64,000 nt of DNA from Lysobacteraceae bacterium NML93-0399 (GTDB lineage: Bacteria; Pseudomonadota; Gammaproteobacteria; Xanthomonadales; Xanthomonadaceae), in NCBI GenBank assembly GCA_002307375.1, contig NTJI01000003.1:186001-250000 (forward strand). The letters are read 5' to 3'. The notes beneath the pieces were generated by a model, which was given only the letters and a program-made list of their open reading frames with translations, was not told where the DNA came from and ran no database searches. Below, in pieces: positions 23,002 through 34,019 of the stretch. The translations under genes were made by a program, and so were the position numbers. How positions within the stretch are numbered: position 1 is the first letter of the stretch; each line of letters starts with the position of its first letter.

Positions 23002-23394
23002 TCACTCGTGCGCGTGTGCGGCCGGCGCGCCGGCGTCGCCCTGCTCGAGCCGGTCGAGGAAATCGACCGCGCGGCGCAGATGCGGAATCACGATGCTGCC
23101 GCCCACCACCAGCCCCACCGAGAAGGTCTCGAACATCTCCTCGCGGCTGGCGCCGGCCTCCTTGCACTGGGCCACGTGATAGCTGATGCAGTCGTCGCAG
23201 CGCAGCACCAGCGATGCGACCAGGCCGAGCAACTCCTTGGTCTTCACATCGAGCGCGCCGGCCTGGTAGGTCTGGGTGTCGAGCGCGAAGAAACGCCGCA
23301 CGACCTGATTGGGCTCGGCCAGGATGCGCTCGTTCATGCGCTTGCGGAACGCGGTGAACTCGGCGATGCGATCGCCCTCGTCGGCGCCGCTCAC
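23002..23394 (-). CDS. Carboxymuconolactone decarboxylase family protein (AhpD-like)
   Basis: A 130-residue all-helical protein with the AhpD-type core RCDDCISYHVAQCKEAG, in which the CxxC and the following His form the redox centre of alkylhydroperoxidases. It starts with GTG that overlaps the glutaredoxin stop (GTGA), so both thiol-redox proteins are made from one mRNA. A role in peroxide defence is inferred from the motif and partner; the substrate is unknown. Confidence 0.82.
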   Translation of the reverse strand: MSGADEGDRIAEFTAFRKRMNERILAEPNQVVRRFFALDTQTYQAGALDVKTKELLGLVASLVLRCDDCISYHVAQCKEAGASREEMFETFSVGLVVGGSIVIPHLRRAVDFLDRLEQGDAGAPAAHAHE

Positions 23395-23699
23395 GATGCC
23401 GCGCCCTGGACCAGCGGCAGAAAACCGCCCTGACGGTGCAGCGCCATCATGTCGTCATAGCCGCCGACGTGGGTGTCGCCGACGAAAATCTGCGGCACGC
23501 TGGTGCGCCTGGCGCGCGCCATCATGCGTTCGCGCTCGGCCGGATCGAGGTCGACGCGTACCTCGCGCCACGCCAGTCCCTGGCTCTTGAGGAAGGTCTT
23601 GGCAGCCACGCAGTAGCCGCAGATCGCGCTGGTGTACATCACGATTTCCGGCGCACTGCCGGTCGGGACGGAATCGGGGGAATCGGGGTTCACTGGCAT
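23391..23699 (-). CDS. grxC: Glutaredoxin (GrxC type)
   Basis: Small disulfide oxidoreductase that uses glutathione. The 102-residue protein has the active site CGYC within MYTSAICGYCVAAKTFL, the TSVPQIFVGDTHVGG cis-Pro region and a short C-terminal helix. Its N-terminal 15 residues or so (Pro, Asp and Ser rich) are encoded by a GATTCCCC-type repeat and precede the conserved fold, so the start could lie further in. It is divergent from the M48 protease gene. Confidence 0.9.
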   Translation of the reverse strand: MPVNPDSPDSVPTGSAPEIVMYTSAICGYCVAAKTFLKSQGLAWREVRVDLDPAERERMMARARRTSVPQIFVGDTHVGGYDDMMALHRQGGFLPLVQGAAS

Positions 23700-23828
23700 C
23701 TCCGGAAACTTGTGCGGCGATTGTCGGTCAGATGGGGGCGCACGCGTGGGAATTCCATGCAACGCTTCGGTGCCGGACGCCGCCATCCGCTTAACATCGC
23801 GTTCACGCCTCGGCTCCAGGCCGCCGGC

Positions 23829-25532
23829 ATGCTGCGCACTCGCCTCGCCCTAAAAACGATGTCTCCAGTCACGTCCTCTCGCCTCCCCGCCCGCCCCAGA
23901 CTGCTGCCGCTGCTCGTGGCAGGCGGCCTCGCCATGGCGACAGTGGGCGCACCGGCCCAGGACACGCGGCTGCCCGATATCGGTTCGTCGGCCGGCAGCG
24001 TGCTGAGCCCGGCCAAGCAGTCCGAATACGGCCAGATGCTCCTGGCCCAGCTGCGGCACTACGACTACGTGCTTGAGGATCCGCTGGTCGACGGCTGGTT
24101 GCGCACCACCGGCAACCGCCTGGCAGCGTCGAGCGATCAGCCACAGCAGCCTTTCACCTTCTTCATGATGCGCGACCGCAGCATCAATGCCTTCGCCACC
24201 CTTGGCGGCTACGTCGGCATGAATGCCGGTCTGGTGCTCGCGGCCGAGTCGGAGGACGAGGTAGCCGCCGTGTTGGCGCACGAAGTGGCGCACGTGACCC
24301 AGTCGCACGTGCTGCGTGGTGTCGAACGCGCGCAGCGCGACCAGGTGCCGATGCTGTTGGCGATGCTCGGCGCGATCGCGGTGGCATCGCAGAGCGGCAG
24401 CAATTCGTCGGACGATGCGGCCATGGCGGTCATCGCCGGCGCCCAGGGCCTGGCCCTGCAACGGCAGATCGACTACACCCGCTCCAACGAATCGGAGGCC
24501 GACCGCCTCGGCATCCGCACGCTCTCGCGCGCCGGCTACGACCCCGACGCCATGGCGTCGATGTTCGAACGCATGCAGGCCGTGTCGCGCACCAACCAGG
24601 GCGGTGACCGCGAGCGTCTGCCCGATTACCTGCGCACCCATCCGGTCACCACGACCCGCATCAGCGAGGCGCGCGACCGCGCCGAGCGCATGGGCCGCGA
24701 CACCGTGCAGGTCACCACCTCGACGCCGGAAGGCACGCGCACCGAGCGCGTTCCGGTCGACGGCGGCTACGAAACGCCCACGCGCGCGTTCGACAATCCC
24801 ATGCTGCCGCTGGCACTGCGTCTGCCGCCCGGTGCCCTGTCGGGCATCGATGGCACCCAGTTCGGCTGGGCACGTGAGCGCCTGCGCGTGCTCAGTGCCA
24901 ACACCCCCAGCCAGGCGATCCGCGAGTACGAGGCGATGCGGCGCACCGGCGCGCTGACCGATGCCCAGCGCTACGGTCTGGCCGTGGCGCGGCAACGCGC
25001 GAACGAGCTCGACGCCGCCGCCGAACTCTTCACCGCGCTGCTGGCCGAGCATCCGGGCGATGCCTGGCTCACGCTCGGCGCGGCCGAAACCGACACCCGC
25101 GCCGGCCGCACCGCCGCGGCCGATCTGCGCTTCGAGCGCCTGATCGAGCGCATGCCGCGCCACCCGGCGGTCGTACTGACCTACGCGAACGCGCTGGCCG
25201 AACGCAACACGCCCCAGGCCGGACAACGCGCCCAGGAGATCCTGCGTCCGCTGCTCAACTCCTCCGGTGGCGACCCCGCTTTCCAGCGCGCCTTCGCCCG
25301 CGCCAGCGAGATGGCCGGCGACGCGGTGCGGGCCGGCGAGGCGTGGGCCGAGGCGGCCTTTCTCGGCGGCCGGCCGGAACAGGCGCTGATCCAGCTCAAC
25401 ACCCTCAAGAAACGCGACGACCTGGATTACTACGCGCGGGCGCGGATCGATGCGCGCATCGCATCGATCACGCCCACGGTGCTCGAACTGCATCGCCAGG
25501 GCATCCGCGACGACGACCTGCGGCGCCGCTGA
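23829..25532 (+). CDS. M48 family metalloprotease with TPR-like C-terminus (BepA-like)
   Basis: Exported protease of 567 residues, or 557 from the second ATG at 23859. After a signal peptide (cleavage likely at GAPA-QD) comes an M48 domain with HEVAHVTQSH, and a third zinc ligand in RSNESEADRLG. The second half is helical and Ala/Leu/Arg-rich with TPR-like repeats (residues about 360-550). This is the architecture of E. coli BepA (YfgC), which handles outer-membrane protein and LPS-transport assembly. The function is inferred from architecture. Confidence 0.88.
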   Translation: MLRTRLALKTMSPVTSSRLPARPRLLPLLVAGGLAMATVGAPAQDTRLPDIGSSAGSVLSPAKQSEYGQMLLAQLRHYDYVLEDPLVDGWLRTTGNRLAASSDQPQQPFTFFMMRDRSINAFATLGGYVGMNAGLVLAAESEDEVAAVLAHEVAHVTQSHVLRGVERAQRDQVPMLLAMLGAIAVASQSGSNSSDDAAMAVIAGAQGLALQRQIDYTRSNESEADRLGIRTLSRAGYDPDAMASMFERMQAVSRTNQGGDRERLPDYLRTHPVTTTRISEARDRAERMGRDTVQVTTSTPEGTRTERVPVDGGYETPTRAFDNPMLPLALRLPPGALSGIDGTQFGWARERLRVLSANTPSQAIREYEAMRRTGALTDAQRYGLAVARQRANELDAAAELFTALLAEHPGDAWLTLGAAETDTRAGRTAAADLRFERLIERMPRHPAVVLTYANALAERNTPQAGQRAQEILRPLLNSSGGDPAFQRAFARASEMAGDAVRAGEAWAEAAFLGGRPEQALIQLNTLKKRDDLDYYARARIDARIASITPTVLELHRQGIRDDDLRRR

Positions 25533-25626
25533 CCGCATGCCGCCATCGGACCGTCATGTGCCGGTCGTATGCCCGGCTGCTGCATAAGCCGGCCGCATTG
25601 CATGCGGCGGCATTGATGTCGCCAAA

Positions 25627-25644
25627 CCGTCACAAAACTGTCGT
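25627..25644 (+). promoter_or_regulatory. Pho box before phoB
   Basis: CCGTCAC AAAA CTGTCGT, two 7-bp direct repeats in the spacing of the PhoB consensus CTGTCAT AWAW CTGTCAY. It lies 38 bp upstream of the phoB ATG, which suggests autoregulation under phosphate starvation. Confidence 0.8.
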
Positions 25645-25682
25645 GTAATGGATCGCACCCAGACAGGGCCACGGAACGATCC

Positions 25683-26372
25683 ATGCAGAAACGCATTCTC
25701 ATCGTCGACGACGAACCGGCGATCCGCGACATGGTCGCGTTCGCGCTGCGCAAGGGCGAGTTCGAGCCGATGCACGCCGGCGACGCCCGCGAAGCCCAGT
25801 CGGCGATCGTCGACCGCGTCCCGGACCTCATCCTGCTCGACTGGATGCTGCCCGGCACCAGTGGCCTGGACCTGGCCCGGCGCTGGCGCAAGGACGTGCT
25901 GACCCGCGACATCCCGATCATCATGCTCACCGCCCGCGGCGAGGAAAACGACCGGGTCGGCGGCCTGGAAGCCGGCGTCGACGACTACGTCGTCAAGCCG
26001 TTCTCGGCGCGCGAGCTGCTGGCCCGCATCCGCGCGGTCATGCGCCGCGCCCGTGACGACGACGAGGACGGCAGCGTCAGCGTCGGCGCCCTGCGCATCG
26101 ATGGCGCCGCCCACCGCGTATTCGCCAGCGACGCACCGGTGACGATCGGCCCGACCGAGTACCGCCTGCTGCACTTCTTCATGACCCACCCCGAACGCGT
26201 CTACAGCCGCTCGCAGCTGCTCGACCACGTCTGGGGCGGCAGCGTCTACGTCGAGGAGCGCACGGTCGACGTGCACATCCGCCGGCTGCGCAAGACGCTC
26301 GAACCCAGCGGGCTGGACGGGATGGTGCAGACGGTGCGGGGGTCGGGGTACCGGTTCTCGGCGTCGGTCTGA
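25683..26372 (+). CDS. phoB: Phosphate regulon response regulator PhoB
   Basis: Response regulator that activates phosphate-starvation genes. The 229-residue protein has a receiver domain with the acidic pocket DDE, phosphorylated Asp in LILLDWMLPG, and Lys in YVVKPFS. A C-terminal OmpR-type winged helix follows, with RVYSRSQLLDHVWG and ERTVDVHIRRLRK. A Pho box precedes it. The usual downstream partner phoR is present but 608 bp away, behind a 395-bp palindromic element. Confidence 0.97.
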   Translation: MQKRILIVDDEPAIRDMVAFALRKGEFEPMHAGDAREAQSAIVDRVPDLILLDWMLPGTSGLDLARRWRKDVLTRDIPIIMLTARGEENDRVGGLEAGVDDYVVKPFSARELLARIRAVMRRARDDDEDGSVSVGALRIDGAAHRVFASDAPVTIGPTEYRLLHFFMTHPERVYSRSQLLDHVWGGSVYVEERTVDVHIRRLRKTLEPSGLDGMVQTVRGSGYRFSASV

Positions 26373-26436
26373 CGTCATCGGTCCAAAAGTCGCACGCTTG
26401 CTTTTGATCTTCGAGACGGCGTGCCACAGATTGCAC

Positions 26437-26831
26437 ACCCGGAGGGCGGCGGGCATGGATGCCCGCCGTTTTCCGACCGAGCCAGGATGGCGAGTCGAAA
26501 AATGCCGGAACGAGTGACTGGCCGGGTGAGCTTCGTCGGGGAGGCTCTTTCTTTTGCTTACTTTTCTTTGGGCCAACAAAGAAAAGTGAGTCGCTCGCCG
26601 ACAGGCGAGTGAAAGCCCTGCACTTCGCTTGCGTCGCAGGAACATCGAATGCTTTCGTCCGCTGGCGCGGCCGAGTCCATTTCTTTTGGTAGACGCCAAA
26701 AGAAACGGAACCAAAGAAAAACGTCTCCCCGACGAAGCTCACCCGGCGCTTCATTCGTTCCGGGATTTTTCGACTCGCCATCCTGGCTCGGTCGAAAAAC
26801 GCCGCACATCCATGTGCGGCGCCCTCCGGGT
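26437..26831. repeat. 395-bp palindromic element, copy 1 (between phoB and phoR)
   Basis: Imperfect giant palindrome ending in ACCCGGAGGGC and GCCCTCCGGGT. Each arm carries two local hairpins: CGGCGGGCAT/ATGCCCGCCG and TTTTCCGAC/GTCGAAAAA on the left, TTTTTCGAC/GTCGAAAAA and CGCCGCACAT/ATGTGCGGCG on the right. The centre has runs of TTTTCTTTGGGCC, AAAGAAAAG and TTTCTTTTGG. An inverted copy lies at 34020-34413. It encodes no plausible protein. The rest of 26373-26980 shows no gene and presumably includes the phoR start region. Confidence 0.85.
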
Positions 26832-26980
26832 CCGCGGACTGCACAACGGCGTGGCGTTTGCTGAGAAGAAGCGGAGCCACGGCAACTGCAACAACGCACG
26901 CGACATCACCATGCGCACCCACAAGCGCCCCCTGCTCCAATACGTCAATCTGTCACCCGACCTTGCCTAGACTCGCCCAC

Positions 26981-28305
<1,325 letters not shown>

Positions 28306-28309
<4 letters not shown>

Positions 28310-30444
28310 GCGCCGCCTCTTCCCGTCTCCGCAAGGCCGCCAAATCTTCGCGCGGCGCGCCCGTTGCTGCCGACGCCGGCGAAGGCGCGGGCGATCCGCT
28401 GCGCGATGCGGCGCTGTATCTCAACCGCGAGCTGTCGCAGTTGGACTTCAACTTCCGCGTGCTGGCGCAGGCCCAGGACGAATCGGTGCCGCTGCTCGAG
28501 CGCCTGAAGTACCTGTGCATCTCCTGCACCAACCTCGACGAATTCTTCGAAATCCGCGCCGCCACCATGCGCCATGCGCAGGATTTCGGTGTGCCGCTGC
28601 CGCCCGACGGGCTCACCCCGGCCACCGTGCTCAAGCGCATCCACGAACGCACCGCCGAGCTGGTCGAGGGCCAGTATTCGTGCTGGAACCAGGTGTTGCG
28701 TCCGGCCATGTTCGACGCAGGCGTGCGGGTGCTCGGGCGCGACCAGTGGACGGCGCGGCAGACGCGCTGGCTGCGCGCCTATTTCCGTGACGAGGTCATG
28801 CCCGTGCTCTCGCCCCTGGGGCTGGACCCGGCGCATCCGTTTCCGAAGATCCTCAACAAGTCGCTCAACATCGTCGTCGTGCTCAAGGGCAAAGACGCGT
28901 TCGGCCGGGTGGGCAATCTGGCGGTCGTGCGCGCACCGCGTTCGCTGCCGCGGATCATCCAGCTGCCCGAAAGCATTTCAGGCGGCGAGTACGACTTCGT
29001 GTTCCTGTCGGCGGTGCTGTCGGAGTTCGTCCACGAGCTCTTCCCCGGCATGGAGGTCAAGGGCGCCTACCAGTTCCGCGTCACCCGCAACTCCGAGCTC
29101 ATCGTCGACGAGGAGGAAGTGGAGAATCTGGCGCTGGCGCTGCGCGACGAGCTCGCCGGGCGCGGCTACCTGCGGGCGATGCGCCTGGAGATTTCGGCCA
29201 AGTGCCCCAAGCCCATCGTGCGCACGCTGCTACAGAACTTCGACCTGCCCGAGAACGCGGTCTACCGCATCGACGGCCCGGTCAATCTCAACCGCATCAG
29301 CCAGATCTTCGACCTGGTGCAGCGCCCCGACCTGAAGTTTCCGACCTTCCAGCAGCGCGTGCCCAAGGGCACCGATGCGATGTTCGAGTTGATCGCCGAC
29401 GGCGACATGCTGCTGCACCATCCTTTCGACTCCTTCGCGCCGGTGCTCGAGCTGATCAAGCAGTCGGCCGAAGACCCGAACGTGCTGGCGATCAAGCAGA
29501 CGCTCTACCGCACCGGCAAGGACTCGGCGATCGTCGAGCATCTGGTGCAGGCGGCGCGCAACGGCAAGGACGTGACCGTCGTCGTCGAGTTGCGTGCGCG
29601 CTTCGACGAGGAAGCCAACCTCGGTCTGGCCGACCGCCTGCAGGAAGCCGGCGTGCAGGTGGTCTACGGCGTGGTCGGGTTCAAGACGCACGCCAAGATG
29701 CTGCTGGTCGTGCGCCGCGAAGGCCGCAAGCTGCGCCGCTATGTGCACCTGGGTACGGGCAACTATCACGCCGGCACCGCGCGGGTGTACACCGACTTCG
29801 GCCTGCTGACCGCCGACCCGGACATCGGCAACGACGTGCACCTGCTGTTCCAGCAGATGTCCGGGCTGGCGCCGGCGATCGGTCTCAAGCGCCTGCTGCA
29901 GTCGCCTTTCACGCTGCACGCGGGTGTCATCGCGCGCATCGAGCGCGAGACCGCACACGCACGCGCCGGTCGACCGGCGCGCATCATCGCCAAGATGAAC
30001 GCCCTCAACGAGCCGCAGGTCATGCGTACGCTCTACGAAGCCTCGCAGGCGGGCGTGCAGATCGACCTGATCGTGCGCGGCGCCTGTGCGTTGCGTCCCG
30101 GCGTGCCGGGCGTGTCGGAGAACATCCGCGTGCGTTCGATCGTAGGCCGTTTTCTCGAACACCACCGCGTCTACTGGTTCGCCAATGACGGGCAACCGGA
30201 TCTGTTCTGCGCCAGCGCCGACTGGCTCGAACGCAATCTCCTGCGGCGTGTGGAGACCGGCTTCCCGATCCTCGACCCGGACATCGCCACACGGGTGAAG
30301 ACCGAGTCGCTCGACAATTACCTGGCCGACAACCTCAACGCCTGGATGCTGCGCGAGGACGGCCGCTACGAGAAGCTGGTGCCGGAGGACGGCGCCATGC
30401 CGCATTCGGCGCAGGGCTGGCTGCTCGCGCATCTGTGTGGCTGA
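28306..30444 (+). CDS. ppk1: Polyphosphate kinase Ppk1
   Basis: Reversibly polymerises the gamma phosphate of ATP into inorganic polyphosphate. The 712-residue protein shows the family regions LNRELSQLDFNFRVL at the start of the N domain, HPFDSFAPVLELIKQSAEDP, KQTLYRTGKDS, and the autophosphorylated His in GFKTHAKMLLVVRREG, followed by HLGTGNYHAGTARVYTD. The N-terminal 35 residues or so are basic and low in complexity. Its start overlaps the phoR stop, so PhoR and Ppk1 are translated from one message. Confidence 0.97.
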
Positions 30445-30525
30445 GGCGTCTGCGCGGCATGCATTAACATGCGCGCTCCCCCACCGGCGTCGGCGCTCGT
30501 GCGCTGCGCGCCCCGCAGGATCGCC

Positions 30526-32070
30526 ATGACCGGCCAAGACACGCTCGCGCTCGCCGAGGCCCTGACCGCACCGATCGAGGACGGCGACATGCTCGCCGCG
30601 ATCGACCTGGGTTCCAACAGCTTCCACATGATCGTGGCCCGCTATACGCTGGGCCAGCTGCGCGTCGTCGACCGTCTGCGCGAAACCGTGCGCATGGCCG
30701 AAGGTCTCGACGGCCGCGGCGGCCTGAGCGCCGATGTGCGCCAGCGTGCGCTGCAATGCCTGTCGCGTTTCGGCGAACGCATCCGCGACATTCCGCCGCA
30801 GCGCGTGCGCGCGCTGGCCACCAATACCGTGCGCCGCCTCGCTGCGCCGCAGGCCTTTCTGGTGCCGGCGGAAACCGCGCTGGGCCATGCGATCGAAGTG
30901 ATCTCGGGCCGCGAGGAAGCGCGCCTGATCTATCTGGGCGTGTCGCATGCGCAGCCGCCCAAGCCCGGCCAGCGCCGGCTGGTGATCGACATCGGCGGCG
31001 GTTCCACCGAATGCATCATCGGCAGCGGCTTCGATGCACTCGAGCGCGAGAGCCTGCAGATCGGCTGCGTGGCGAGCACGCGGCGCTTCTTTCCCGGCGG
31101 CAAGCTGTCGAAGAAGCGCTGGCGCGAAGCGCTGGCCGAGGTGTCGGCCGAGTTCCAGCAGTTCGCCAGCACCTATCGTGCGCTCGGTTGGCAGGAGGTG
31201 GTTGGCGCGTCGGGCACCAACAAGGCGATCGCCGAGATCTGCGCGACGATGAAGCTCACCAAGGGCGCGGTCACCGCACCGGCACTGCCCGTGGTGCGTG
31301 ACACCCTGCTGCAGGCCGGTCACATCGATGCGATCGCGCTGCCCGGTCTGTCCGACGACCGCCGTCCGATCATCGCCGGCGGCGTGCTGGTGCTCGAAGC
31401 CGCCTTCCAGGTGCTGGGTATCGAGCGCATGCACGTGAGCAAGGCCGCCATGCGCGAAGGCGTGCTGCGCGACATGCTCGGCCGCGGCGGTGAGGACGAC
31501 CCGCGCGAGACTTCGATCGAGGCGCTGGGCAAGCGTTACGGCATCGACGACGTACAGGCCGCGCGTGTCGAAGCGACGGCGCTGCGCCTGTTCGACCAGG
31601 TTGCGCGCAGCTGGAATCTCGACGGCGACGATCTGCGCATGCTGGCCTGGGGGGCGCGCGTGCACGAACTGGGCCTGGTCATCGCCCACAGCCAGTACCA
31701 CGTGCACGGTGCCTATCTGCTCGAGCATTCGGACATCGCCGGCTTCTCGCGCCAGGAGCAGCAGTTCCTCGCGGCGCTCGTGCGTTGCCAGCGCCGCAAG
31801 GTCGGCAAGTCCGCCTTCGAGGCCCTGCCCGACCGTCTGCTCCAGCAGGCCCGCCGCACCGCGGCGTTGCTGCGGCTGGCGGTGTTGCTGCACCGCAGTC
31901 ACGAAGTCGACGAGATCCCGCGACTGGAGGCCGTCGCCGACGGCCCGATGCTGCGGTTGCGGTTCTCCCGCCAGTGGCTGGACGCACGCCCGCTGCTGCG
32001 CACCGATCTGGAAGGCGAGCCCGATGACATGAGCGCTCTGGGCATCACGCTGGTGCTCAGCGCCGACTGA
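30526..32070 (+). CDS. ppx: Exopolyphosphatase Ppx/GppA
   Basis: Degrades polyphosphate from its ends or hydrolyses pppGpp. The 514-residue protein has the two actin-like phosphate loops AIDLGSNSFHMIVAR and VIDIGGGSTECIIG, then a helical HD-type domain (HELGLVIAHSQYHVHGAYLLEHSD). An AGGA ribosome-binding site lies 7 nt upstream of the chosen ATG; the in-frame extension to 30469 lacks one. It follows ppk1 by 81 bp and probably belongs to the same operon. Confidence 0.95.
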   Translation: MTGQDTLALAEALTAPIEDGDMLAAIDLGSNSFHMIVARYTLGQLRVVDRLRETVRMAEGLDGRGGLSADVRQRALQCLSRFGERIRDIPPQRVRALATNTVRRLAAPQAFLVPAETALGHAIEVISGREEARLIYLGVSHAQPPKPGQRRLVIDIGGGSTECIIGSGFDALERESLQIGCVASTRRFFPGGKLSKKRWREALAEVSAEFQQFASTYRALGWQEVVGASGTNKAIAEICATMKLTKGAVTAPALPVVRDTLLQAGHIDAIALPGLSDDRRPIIAGGVLVLEAAFQVLGIERMHVSKAAMREGVLRDMLGRGGEDDPRETSIEALGKRYGIDDVQAARVEATALRLFDQVARSWNLDGDDLRMLAWGARVHELGLVIAHSQYHVHGAYLLEHSDIAGFSRQEQQFLAALVRCQRRKVGKSAFEALPDRLLQQARRTAALLRLAVLLHRSHEVDEIPRLEAVADGPMLRLRFSRQWLDARPLLRTDLEGEPDDMSALGITLVLSAD

Positions 32071-32210
32071 CGCCGCTCTGCCGGGCGCACCTGCGCGCCT
32101 GTGAAGGCGGCACGCAGGGCGTCGGCGCTGTCACCGAAGCGTCAAGCCGCGGTCATCGGAGCGGCATCGTCGGCGCGCAAGCTGCGTCCAGCCAGCGACC
32201 GGACCGAACG

Positions 32211-33401
32211 ATGCGCTACGCGATCGTCACCGATACCTACACGCCCGACATCAACGGGGTGGCCCTGACGCTGCAGTCCTACGTTCGCGGTCTGCGCGCA
32301 CGCGGACACGAGGTCGAGGTGATCCGCCCGGCCCGCATCGGCGAACCGTCCGGCGGCGATGCGAGCACACTGCGTGTCCGCGGCATCCGCGTACCGCGCT
32401 ATCCCGGCCTGCGGCTCGCCTTTCCGGCCGGCCAGCGCCTGCGACAGCGCTGGCACGACGCACGACCCGATGCGATCTACGTCGCCACCGAGGGTCCGCT
32501 GGGCTGGTCGGCGCTCAACGCGGCGCAGGCGCTCGACATTCCGGTCGTCACCGCCCTGCACACGCGCTTCGACCTCTACATGTCCGCCTACGGCGTGCCC
32601 TGGCTGCAACCGGCGGCGCTGTCGTGGATGCGCCGATTCCACGCCCGTGCCGACGCGACCCTGGTCGCGACCCAGGCCCTGGCCACCGAGCTGCGCGAGG
32701 CCGGCATCGGCCATCCGGTCGTGCTGTCGCGCGCGGTCGACTGCGCGCAGTTCGATCCGGCACGCCGCGACGCCGCATTGCGTACACAGTGGGGCGCCGC
32801 CGACGACGGACTCGTCGCGATCCACGTCGGCCGCATCGCCACGGAGAAGAACCTTGGCCTGGCGGTGCGCGCATTCCGCGCCCTGCAGTTCGAACGTCCC
32901 GACGCGCGCATGGTTTTCGTCGGCGACGGACCCGAACGCGCGGCGCTGCAGGCGGCCCATCCCGATTTCATCTTCACCGGCCCGCATCGTGGCGACGACC
33001 TCGGCCGCCACTTCGCCAGCGCGGACCTGTTCCTGTTTCCCAGCCGCAGCGAAACCTTCGGCAACGTGGTGCTCGAATCGATGGCCTGCGGCGTGCCACA
33101 GGTGGCCTTCGACCACGGCGCGGCCACCGAGCACCTGTGCGACGGCCACCACGGCGCGCGCATCGCCGGCGACGACGAGGACGCCTTCGTCGCCGCTGCA
33201 GTCGCGCTGTCGGGCGACCCCGCAACGCGTCGCGTGATGGGCCTGTCCGCACGCGAAGCCATGCGCCGGCTCACGCCCGCGCACGTCGCCGACGATCTCG
33301 ACGCGCTGCTGACCGGCCTGCGCGGCCGCGACGCCGGCGTGTGCGCAGCGCTTCCAGTCAAAACCGATGCCGAGGACGCCGATGCACGCCACGCCGCGTA
33401 G
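32211..33401 (+). CDS. GT4 family glycosyltransferase
   Basis: A 396-residue GT-B glycosyltransferase. The N-terminal half begins YAIVTDTYTPDINGVALTLQ, with the glycine-rich loop typical of GDP-mannose-dependent mannosyltransferases such as MgtA. The C-terminal half has HVGRIATEKNLGLAVRAF and the EX7E motif in SRSETFGNVVLESMACG. The likely product is a mannosylated lipid or a lipopolysaccharide-like glycan, but neither donor nor acceptor is proven. It overlaps the PAP2 phosphatase gene. Confidence 0.85.
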   Translation: MRYAIVTDTYTPDINGVALTLQSYVRGLRARGHEVEVIRPARIGEPSGGDASTLRVRGIRVPRYPGLRLAFPAGQRLRQRWHDARPDAIYVATEGPLGWSALNAAQALDIPVVTALHTRFDLYMSAYGVPWLQPAALSWMRRFHARADATLVATQALATELREAGIGHPVVLSRAVDCAQFDPARRDAALRTQWGAADDGLVAIHVGRIATEKNLGLAVRAFRALQFERPDARMVFVGDGPERAALQAAHPDFIFTGPHRGDDLGRHFASADLFLFPSRSETFGNVVLESMACGVPQVAFDHGAATEHLCDGHHGARIAGDDEDAFVAAAVALSGDPATRRVMGLSAREAMRRLTPAHVADDLDALLTGLRGRDAGVCAALPVKTDAEDADARHAA

Positions 33402-33918
33402 CCGACTGCTCCATCACGACACCGGCTGGTGCCTGCGGGCCAACCGCGCCTGCACCTATCGCTGGATCCGCCGCTACTTCGCCGCTGTCAGCCGCCTTGG
33501 CGACGGCGTGTTCTGGTACGGGCTGATGGGTGTGCTGGTGATCCTCGACGGGTTCGAAGGCCTCATGGCGGCCGCCCATATGCTGCTCACCGGCGGCGTC
33601 GCCCTGCTGCTCTACAAGTCCCTCAAGCGCTGGACCCGGCGCCCCCGCCCGTTCGCGGCCGACGGCCGTATCCGCGCCTGGGTCGCGCCGCTCGACGAGT
33701 TCAGCTTCCCATCCGGCCACACCCTGCACGCGGTGTCGTTCGCGATCGTCGCGGTGGCCTGGTACCCGATGCTGGCCGGCCTGCTGGTGCCGTTCGCGGC
33801 GAGCGTCGCGGCCTCGCGCGTGGTGCTGGGGCTGCACTATCCGAGCGATGTGCTGGCGGCGACGGCGATCGGCAGCGGGTTGGGTGCGACCTCGTTGTGG
33901 GTGGTCGGAATCATCTGA
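33382..33918 (+). CDS. PAP2 superfamily phosphatase
   Basis: A 178-residue membrane phosphatase with the three PAP2 motifs: KSLKRWTRRPRP, PSGHTLHA, and SRVVLGLHYPSD. Such enzymes act on undecaprenyl pyrophosphate, phosphatidic acid or related lipid phosphates. Translation may start at 33367 or 33382; both overlap the end of the glycosyltransferase gene, which indicates coupling, and the second removes fewer bases from it. Together the pair suggests modification of a membrane glycolipid. Confidence 0.85.
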   Translation: MHATPRSRLLHHDTGWCLRANRACTYRWIRRYFAAVSRLGDGVFWYGLMGVLVILDGFEGLMAAAHMLLTGGVALLLYKSLKRWTRRPRPFAADGRIRAWVAPLDEFSFPSGHTLHAVSFAIVAVAWYPMLAGLLVPFAASVAASRVVLGLHYPSDVLAATAIGSGLGATSLWVVGII

Positions 33919-34019
33919 TCCGGCGCCTTCGCCTGCTTCGTCGTCACCGTTGCCTATGCGGTTGCGGTTGCCGTTGCTCTTGTTCCGCATGAAACGCATC
34001 GTCGCCTCAAGGCTGGCAG

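Noticed and set aside
26459-26864. Small ORFs in the palindromic element (both strands)
   Set aside because: Frames run through hairpins and repeat blocks, and the inverted copy gives similar ORFs. No start signals; most likely spurious.
29230-31902. Open frame of 890 codons antisense to ppk1 and ppx
   Set aside because: Rich in His, Arg, Ala and Gln, as expected for the opposite strand of GC-rich coding DNA. ppk1 and ppx explain the region with full motif sets.
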